A stretch of 64,000 bases of DNA. Source: Paralvinella palmiformis. Its lineage: Eukaryota > Annelida > Polychaeta > Terebellida > Alvinellidae. Each line of letters opens with the position of its first letter. The first letter of the stretch is position 1. The notes beneath the pieces are model-generated. The model saw only the letters and a list, made by a program, of their open reading frames with translations. It was not told where the DNA came from and searched no databases. The stretch lies in NCBI GenBank assembly GCA_025642065.1, contig JAODUP010000418.1, forward strand, positions 32,501 through 96,500, written 5' to 3'. Below, piece after piece: positions 57,502-64,000 of this stretch. The position numbers and the translations under genes were made by a program.

Positions 57502-57827
57502 CCACCGATGTACATTTTAAGTCTGTAAGTACCTGTGGAGTAGCTATAGATTAACACACACCACGTATTTTCAGGGGAAAGTTAAACCAAGGACGGGCTT
57601 TACAAGAAACTGTGGTACTGGGAAGACGTTTCACGGCCGAGGAAGCTCTCAGTGCCGGCATTGTACACGAGATATGCGCACCCGAAGACCTCATGCCTAG
57701 AGCAGTGACATGGATTAGAAATAATCTGCCAAAATCTGGATACGACAGAGGCCATCTGCAACTGATGAAACAGGACCTCTACAAGGATGTAGTTAATACA
57801 CTACAAGGAAAAACTGCGAAGTTGTAA
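56215..57827 (+). CDS. Peroxisomal enoyl-CoA delta-isomerase-like paralog C (crotonase superfamily)
   Basis: Exons 56215-56348, 56645-56823, 57101-57236 and 57575-57827 give 233 residues. It is the most compact copy, with introns of 296, 277 and 338 bp. Same exon phases (2, 1, 2) and exon 2-3 lengths as A and B. Sites: GRFYNNGVDV (Asn where A and B have Ser in the oxyanion loop), NGHAYGAGG, RGWWCLNEVH with predicted catalytic Glu134, and C-terminal TAKL (PTS1-type AKL, with three extra residues before it). It is more diverged than A is from B, and the segment after the oxyanion loop (about 66-84) differs most, which could mean a different acyl-chain preference (inference). The ATG has A at -3. 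An acceptor-like ag lies at 56169-56170. Confidence 0.9.
56375..56427. repeat. (AC)n(TC)n in isomerase C intron 1
   Basis: Compound microsatellite. Confidence 0.95.
56645..56823 (+). CDS. Isomerase-like C, exon 2
   Basis: 179 nt, acceptor attttcag, donor G|gtaaat; contains GTGRFYNNGVDV. Confidence 0.9.
57025..57050. repeat. (TA)n in isomerase C intron 2
   Basis: 13 TA units; another (TA)n is at 57469-57498 in intron 3. Confidence 0.95.
57101..57236 (+). CDS. Isomerase-like C, exon 3 (catalytic Glu)
   Basis: 136 nt, acceptor atccacag, donor AA|gtaagt; contains RGWWCLNEVH. Confidence 0.9.
57575..57827 (+). CDS. Isomerase-like C, exon 4
   Basis: Acceptor attttcag; 83 codons and TAA; VVLGRRFTAEEAL through to the QGKTAKL end. 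Confidence 0.9.
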
Positions 57828-58424
57828 CTTAGATAAGCAACGTATATTCCATCTGGTAAAGTATTTACTTCAGAAGTTATTTACATCTGTGGACCCAACG
57901 AACCTTGATACGTAAAGTGCTTTTATAGAAATTATGTTGCAGTTGCATGAAGAAACGAAAGCCAAATGCATATAATTCAGTACTGGATCTGGACAAATAC
58001 AATGTATCTCCTATGTTTGTGATGATATGTTCTTATGTCGGCATTTAGTGAAAGAGATATGTGCAAATTAATCGATAGCATTATAATGTTAACATCGTGT
58101 TGATTTAATAATGATTGTCACACTTTGAGGTGTTTTAAATTGCACTAAATGTGTGCTGACACAAAGCAGAGATCAAGACTAGATTGTTTTTGTCGGGATC
58201 ACTTTCTACAAACACACAAACTCCGTAACCCCAAAATATCATTTTCGTACACAACTTTATAGATCTGGATACAAACTGCTCAATTCTGTCATTTGCCAGA
58301 TCCAATAACTGTGGTTATTAATAGTACATTCTATACACATAGATCAACATGTTACATAATATAGGGTTAAAGAATGTACACAAACCTGTGCTTACGCCCC
58401 TTAAGAGTATTCCACTAGATTTGT
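57828..58424. other. Downstream of isomerase C, no AATAAA seen
   Basis: Presumed 3' UTR and intergenic DNA; no canonical poly(A) signal noticed. Confidence 0.45.
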
Positions 58425-58592
58425 TCACATTTTCCGCCGAATATGCCATCTATTGTAAATTCTACATTTATTTAGAATTAGTCCACATGCATGGCGAAGC
58501 AGTAAATTACAGACCATGTGGGTCTTCGTCATTTGAGGTAGCTAAGCCACGTAAAATAACTGCCATTTCGGCCGTTATTGCTAAAGAGTAAC
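58425..58592 (+). mobile_element. SINE-C 3' part
   Basis: TTTTCCGCCGAATATGCCAT, CAGTAAATTACAGACCATG and GCCATTTCGGCCGTTATTG; no head. Confidence 0.65.
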
Positions 58593-58904
58593 AACGTCTC
58601 CTTATGTTTCTATCACAACAAACCTGTATTACTTTATACCTGGTGTCGGGTGCTTCTATTACTTTTCAACAAACAGATCGTCTTATCCCATATGTTTACG
58701 ATTATTTTCAATGTTCAAACGAAAATTCGGAAAATCTATTTTTAAAGAAAATGGATGAAATATGTCCGACTATATTTGACGTTCAGATATTGGATTTTAG
58801 ATCATTATGAACCAGTTGCTTCTTAAAGTTCTTAGAAAAGGTCAATACCGACGATTTTGTGTATTTTGTTTTAGTAATTGTCGCTCGATAATGAAATTAA
58901 AATG

Positions 58905-59050
58905 TCGGCGTTTCGATGGCGCAGCGGTTATAGAACTGCAATGCGAACCTACAAGTTGTGGGTTCTAATCCGGACTGGACCCGTCATATGCCCCAAACGT
59001 AACCGGCGCGGAGGCTAAACGACACGACAAATTAAACTCGGCTCTTTGTA
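58905..59050 (+). mobile_element. SINE-D copy
   Basis: Head CGATGGCGCAGCGGTTATAG with B box GGTTCTAATCCG; body diverged from the 23519 copy. Confidence 0.55.
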
Positions 59051-59221
59051 CCTATTTACTTTTATTATTTATGTACAGATCAAGTCCTAAAGCAGGTCCA
59101 CTGTTTACATTTCTTAGTATGCCAATGACCTGATTTATTTAACATTTCGTCCCACGACATGGACCTATACAATCATCCATTATCGCTAACTGTCTGGGGA
59201 GAATACCATTACATAACAATA

Positions 59222-59485
59222 ATGGCCGAAATGGCAGACATTACACGTGGCTTAACAACCTCAAATTGGGGAGACGCATATTGTCTGTAATTTACTGCTT
59301 CACCACGGTGACTAATTCTTCTAAATAAATTTAGAATTTACAATATATGACATATTCGGCGGAGAAAACCTTGCCAGTTGCCTGGTTGGATGAACTACTG
59401 CTCCTACCATAGTGCCACCGCCTGGATTCGAACCTCCGACCTCCCCCACACACAGCATGACCATGAGTAAGTCCCACTAGGACTT
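59222..59485 (-). mobile_element. SINE-C copy, minus
   Basis: Reverse complement of the family, with B box (GGATTCGAACCTCC on plus) and tail GGCCGAAATGGCAG at the left. Confidence 0.72.
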
Positions 59486-59519
59486 CACCATCCAACATTA
59501 AGTACTAATCATATAGCCA

Positions 59520-59632
59520 AACAGTGAGTACACGGGATAGAAGTAGCTATTTGAAGGATTCGAACCGAGGACCATCCAGTTTCTAGTCCATCATCTTTAG
59601 CATCAAGCCATCGTGACTCACTCTACCTGATT
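59520..59632 (-). mobile_element. tRNA-like SINE head, fifth type, minus
   Basis: Read on minus: GAGTCACGATGGCTTGATGC and GGTTCGAATCCTTC, ~110 bp, adjacent to the SINE-C copy. Confidence 0.4.
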
Positions 59633-59649
59633 ATTAACATTCATCGGGT

Positions 59650-60165
59650 AAGATAATAATAATATTGTATATTTAATAAAGCGCCCTTAATAGCAGGAGC
59701 CATTCAAAGGCGCTGTTCAAATAATATGTAATATAATAATACCCCAAATAATATGTCTGTAAAAACCCTGTAAGTGATTTAAAAGATATTAATTATTTAT
59801 CTGTGAAAGAGACCTTGAACAGGTGTGTTTTTAGAAGAGATTTAAAATTTTCAAGAGATGAGCCATTTCTAATATTTGCCGTCAACTTATTCCAGGAAGT
59901 GGGAGCTGCAACACTAAATGCACAATCACCATACGACTTGAGCCGAGACACTGGCACTTGCAATAGTATCTGACTGGATGACCTCAGTTTTCTGGCTGAC
60001 TTTCTAATGTACACCAGTTCACACAGGTGTTCTGGCGCCATATCATTAATAGATTTATGTTATTAACAAAATCTTGAAATGGATCAACAATGTGGATGAT
60101 ACAAGACGTCTCTTCACATTTAGTCACCAGACTAATATTGTATTGATAATTGTTACATAACTTCC
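59650..60165 (-). mobile_element. CR1/L2-like LINE 3' end, minus
   Basis: 59793-60041 reads MAPEHLCELVYIRKSARKL ... GDCAFSVAAPTSWNKL ... SSLENFKSLLKTHLF, the canonical RT C-terminus. The 3' UTR runs down to (ATT)n at 59655. A frameshift lies near 60040. Confidence 0.8.
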
Positions 60166-60179
60166 ACAATATATGAGCA

Positions 60180-61334
60180 ACAATAATAAAAGAAGAGAGG
60201 ATTCTTTCTGGGCGAAAAAAGATGACCTGTTCGGTTCTTCGCTGAAGTCATCCTTTTTTTTTTCTTTTCTTCAAATTATGAGAAAACTGATGAACAATTA
60301 TTGAAATTTTGCCATACCAAACAGTTGCATAATTTTGTATACTTTGTCATACTGTGTGTTGATAGGCGTAACAACAAAACAAAACTTTGTAGAAGACACC
60401 AAAATTGCACATTTTCATTGAAGTTGGTTGGAAAATGAAAATTACCAATGTTCTTTCCAAATATAAGAACCTCCCTTATTACCTCTTCCTCTTAATGAAT
60501 TCAGCTCGTCGACATATGAATATCAGCTCCCTGGATGGGCTATCATCACACAAAAACATATGGTATCATTATAGTCGTGCGTAGCTCCCTAGTTATGTTT
60601 AACAGTTTTGTTAGTTAAACCAAACGCAGTGGAATAAAACGTGAAATTCGGTCAGTAACGCTTTAATCGATGCAACCTCTTAAGACAATATAATTATCCA
60701 CGTTTATAAGATAATTAATACAGTAAGAAACATCTCCATATACGATATGTGCATTTGACACATCAGTTTAGCCCCACAGTAATCTGACTAGAAAGTTGAC
60801 TGTTTTGAAAAGGAATGTCATTCACAAAATAATTCATACATGTTTACCTAACTAAATGAACACATTCTATCAGATTCATAATTTACTTTTTTAAATTAGC
60901 TTAACCCATTACAATCTCACTCTCTCTCTCCCTCCCTCTCGCTCTCTCCTGTTATATGCATTATCAAAATATAACTGTAGTTCTTCCGGAGTCAAGTAGC
61001 TTTAGCATGATTTGGATTCTCTATAAATTATTACTGTACTTGGTGCTGTAATACCTATACGTTATTACTAGTAGTAGTAGTTGTTGTACGATATGGTTAC
61101 CACCGACAATAAATAAATATCACCGAAAAGATCAAATAAAATCTAACGGAGTAAACATAAAATATTAAAGTAAAATTATGATGAACCGATATTCACCAGG
61201 CTTAAGCATATTCACAAATTTTCGTTCCAATTCTCTCTATACATTAAATATGCATATAAACGTGTATGGAAACATACGCATGACAGCATGGAAGTAGATA
61301 TATACATCGAATCGTCCTACACATCACTAGATTG
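60180..61334. other. Presumed VAC14 3' UTR/intergenic, no feature beyond TC-rich tract
   Basis: TC-rich stretch at 60917-60948; no other element recognised. Confidence 0.45.
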
Positions 61335-61485
61335 TCAGGAGTTATAGCCAATGTTTTCAGTTGTACGAGGCTGTCGACCCATCATTCTGTGCTGATGCTG
61401 GACCTGCTGGAAGTGCTGCAGCAACTCGTCAAAGTCTATCTCTTCAACAAAAGGACGACTGGCCGGGTTCTTTTGTGGACCATGT
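61335..61485 (-). CDS. VAC14: VAC14 last coding exon
   Basis: 151 nt: acceptor atttcag, stop TGA at 61335-61337. Encodes the [11 protein letters not shown] helix matching human AELLQHFEKVQ, then a lineage-specific tail ending GYNS. Confidence 0.9.
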
Positions 61486-63763
61486 CTGAAATGATTGGTC
61501 CAGAACTTAATTTTTATACGGCTAACCTGATATACACACACACACACACACAAACAACTGGTTATATAATTTTAAATGGGTTGAGAGAGTTGACATCAAA
61601 AGAAAGCATTTTAGAATTTGTGAGTCTTAAGGTGAAAAACATAAACTGTGCAAAAACTAAGTTTTTTAATTAATTAAATCTCATAAATCCACCTTCAGTA
61701 CAGTTTTAAAATGTTTCACCATTCTGTTTCACATTTTCTCCAATGATAATTAATAGGCAAATCAATGGATCTGCCATGGGTGGATGAGCACAGGTCCACA
61801 TACGAAAAATACGGATAAACAAAATTGAACTCTTTATGTGCAAGGTTTATTTAATACCCATGATCAGGTGGATGTATACAAGGAATACACTGTAATCTGT
61901 GTGACAGTGTCTGGAATGCATCACTTTGTGGCAGTAACATCAACAGACCATATAAACTCTTCACTAGATAATAATTGTGCTCTATGTCCAGCAATTGTAG
62001 GCGTAAATCTGAAAAATAGAAGAAAAACAAAATTTCGCTTAACACATGAAATCTTGGCTTCCCAATATACTAACATCAATACAGATATAATGTAGAGGGT
62101 GATGATGATGATGATGATTGGCCACTTTTGTGCACGTGGTAGTCTAAATGGGCTGAACGACCTCCAAAGGTAATGAAGCAAAGTCAAAGATGAAACACCC
62201 TTCAGATATGCCCAGGCCGAGATTCGAACACGGGTGGTATTGATCTGTGATCCAACAGGCTACCGTTATACCACGGAGGCGCCACACATAACGTAGAGGA
62301 GATAACACAAAGCACCAGGGATACAACAAGGACAAATAAAACAAAAATATAATATATTTGCAAGTGTGTGAGAGAGAGTGCATGATGAATATTCATACCT
62401 GACTAAAACATATGGAAATCTGAGTGGGAAAATTTCAGAACTGCATCCTTACACATAGAAATACATGAGTACTGCAGGTGAGGGGGTGGATCAATGTGTC
62501 TAAAGAATCATGACTGAGTTTGGGATGGAGAGGAGACCTGAATAGACCTTTTATGCTCAAAAAAAAAATACAAAATGCTTGGATACCATCTAAGCAGGGA
62601 ACTGCAACATGTTAGCTTTCCAGTGAACCAAAAACCATGAAGACCACGTTAAATGTAAATGTTATTTTGCTGATACTTCTGAACGACTTCTGTACGAGAC
62701 CAATACACCACGAAAACTGCCTCAGTGGCTTCAGTGGTCTGGGATTGCTACCCAATACCTTAGATCTTATCATCTTCATCGGATCACAGATTGGTGGTGG
62801 AAATCGTGTATCAGGGAATGTTCTTAGAAAAGAAATATAAATGCAAGATGTTTTCCATTTAAAAGAGCAACCCAGACTTTTTTCGTATTGCGATCATAAC
62901 AGGGAATGGAGATGTTGCTATTTTGTTGATTTACTGGATTGTAAATGTCATAATAATCTTATACGCAGATTTATGTCTTTTGTACCTATAAGAGAATGAT
63001 AGGTTACTTAAAGTTGTTTTACCCAAATATCATACCTGGACTGCAGTATTTAGCATTTGCAATGCAGAGACCAGGAAAAAATACCACTTGTACTGTTTAC
63101 CTAGAGGCAGTTTGATTATAGTACTTTAACTGAAAGGAAATATTCCTGGAATCAATGTGGTTTTGCGGACACCAGTAAACAATGGCTGATGCTTACATTC
63201 TACTCCTTAAATTGTAACTGTTTTATGTTGTCCCAAAGTTTATTAATTTTAAGACTATTTGTGTCAATTTTCTCCCATAAATAGAATGTATAGAATAAAC
63301 AGAAGGGTATTCCTTGTACAGGGCACCATCATTTGGTGAAACCCACCATCAATGTTACATCAAACGTCCTTTATACTGAGCCAGTATTTTTCTACACGAA
63401 ACAATAAGTTTTTCCACATCCTATTAAACTGTCCTTTTTGGGTTAATGAGTTACAGTGCAGGACTCTTTGTTTATTGTTATGGGATATAAGGATTGTGAT
63501 TCAAATCCTAGTTGGGAATAAAGAAGAGAAGTTCTGTCTAGCCGCGCAACGACCCAAGTTTTCTCTCCTTAATACAGCATCTATTCCTAATTACAAATTT
63601 ATCTTGAATTAGTCACTTAAGGAAGCAATAAATGAAAATCTATCTCCATCCTACACACACACACACACACACACACAACTCACATGTAAATATAGGAGAT
63701 TCTATAAGCTGTACCAGTTTGTCAATCTCAGTAAGGAAGTTTACAGTAACTTCGAGGTCTCCA
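61335..63763 (-). CDS. VAC14: VAC14 (PIKfyve complex scaffold), last three coding exons
   Basis: Minus strand, exons 63763-63684, 62008-61858 and 61485-61335, joined in frame (phases 1 and 2). The products match the VAC14 C-terminus: [18 protein letters not shown], then [10 protein letters not shown] and [13 protein letters not shown] and LSHRLQC, then [14 protein letters not shown]. This region is the FIG4-binding C-terminal domain; VAC14 oligomerises and scaffolds PIKfyve and FIG4 to make and turn over PI(3,5)P2 on endolysosomes. The join between the last two exons needs the donor GG|gtatta, which restores the phase, and gives a short linker ([17 protein letters not shown]) where vertebrate VAC14 has a longer one. 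The protein ends GYNS, unlike the human end. Upstream exons must lie beyond 64000; none is visible in 63764-64000. Confidence 0.92.
61858..62008 (-). CDS. VAC14: VAC14 penultimate coding exon
   Basis: 151 nt: acceptor tatttttcag, donor GG|gtatta. Encodes the strongly conserved [18 protein letters not shown] and LSHRLQC blocks of the FIG4-binding domain. Confidence 0.92.
62099..62287 (-). mobile_element. SINE-A, full copy in VAC14 intron with 12-bp target-site duplication
   Basis: Flanked by ataatgtagagg (62087-62098) and ataacgtagagg (62288-62299). It lies only ~90 bp upstream of the penultimate VAC14 exon, same strand as the gene. Confidence 0.88.
62300..63469. other. VAC14: VAC14 intron, no further exon seen
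   Basis: Short ORFs only; none shows VAC14 motifs. Confidence 0.5.
63470..63632 (+). mobile_element. SINE-C-like degenerate copy in VAC14 intron
   Basis: GATTCAAATCC B-box-like and TTCTCTCCTTAATACAGCAT ... GAATTAGTCACTTAAGG parallel the SINE-C body. Confidence 0.4.
63652..63678. repeat. (CA)n next to a VAC14 splice donor
   Basis: Starts within 6 bp of the donor of exon 63684-63763 (in the intron, minus strand (TG)n). Confidence 0.95.
63684..63763 (-). CDS. VAC14: VAC14 third-from-last coding exon
   Basis: 80 nt: acceptor gacttcag, donor T|gtgagt. Encodes [20 protein letters not shown] and then ESPIFT. Left partial codon TT|T implies Phe, as in VAC14 KFGDLEV. Confidence 0.92.
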
Positions 63764-64000
63764 CTGAAGTCATTTGTTAAAGTTCAACAAGTACATATGA
63801 TAATACTCACAATAACCTTAACACATCAATAAAATACTTATTTAAATGTAATAATATTTAGCTCACATTCATACTTATTTGGAAATTGTCAGGTTTTTAC
63901 ATTCTGAAAAATTATAATTATCAAAAACAGAGTTACTGCTTAACTATTTAATTATAGCTGAATCACATTATCAAGACTGTATGTATGTATGTGTGTATGA

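Noticed and set aside
61874..61879. Alternative VAC14 donor T|gtatac after RLQCIP
   Set aside because: Leaves phase 1, which does not fit the single leading base of the last exon; GG|gtatta at 61857 fits.
61921..62187. 88-codon minus ORF with a hydrophobic Ile run
   Set aside because: It reads the VAC14 penultimate exon in the wrong frame plus intron and SINE (ATC)n sequence.

Overview
The window is animal nuclear DNA: GT–AG introns, AT-rich intergenic DNA, many (TA)n/(TC)n/(GT)n microsatellites, several families of tRNA-derived SINEs, and 3' ends of CR1/L2-like non-LTR retrotransposons. Protein impressions and repeat style suggest a lophotrochozoan, most likely a mollusc (inference; no database was searched).

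Layout. 1–18.8 kb holds no gene I can support. It carries two truncated copies of a ~700-bp repeat (R700), SINEs, CR1-like debris, a 1.33-kb near-perfect tandem duplication (6.1–8.8 kb), a ~43-bp minisatellite with higher-order structure (11.47–12.3 kb), a MITE inside (TA)n, and an orphan GC-rich NRF1/ETS-like promoter candidate at 14.0 kb. 19.24–34.67 kb (+) is a complete four-exon classical aquaporin of 272 aa with a 12.6-kb second intron full of repeats. 34.7–42.6 kb is repeat-rich intergenic DNA with two copies of a ~450–600-bp repeat (R450) and a decayed CR1-like reverse transcriptase on the minus strand.

42.7–57.8 kb (+) is a tandem array of three paralogous crotonase-fold genes (peroxisomal delta3,delta2-enoyl-CoA isomerase-like). 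All have four coding exons with intron phases 2, 1, 2. Each encodes ~231–233 aa and ends in Ala-Lys-Leu, a PTS1 variant. Copies B and C are intact. Copy A has all splice sites and a full-length frame but one in-frame TAG, exactly where the paralogs have Trp (TGG), five residues before the predicted catalytic Glu. 61.3–63.8 kb (-) holds the last three coding exons of VAC14, the scaffold of the PIKfyve–FIG4 complex; the rest of that gene lies beyond the right edge.

The genes are unrelated in function: a membrane water channel, peroxisomal beta-oxidation of unsaturated fatty acids, and PI(3,5)P2 synthesis on endolysosomes. The most interesting observations are the amber codon in isomerase copy A, which ADAR A-to-I editing would convert to Trp; a heat-shock-element-like 20-bp repeat array between copies A and B; a MITE family embedded in (TA)n; a ~210-bp fold-back element upstream of copy B; and a fresh tandem duplication differing only in homopolymer lengths.
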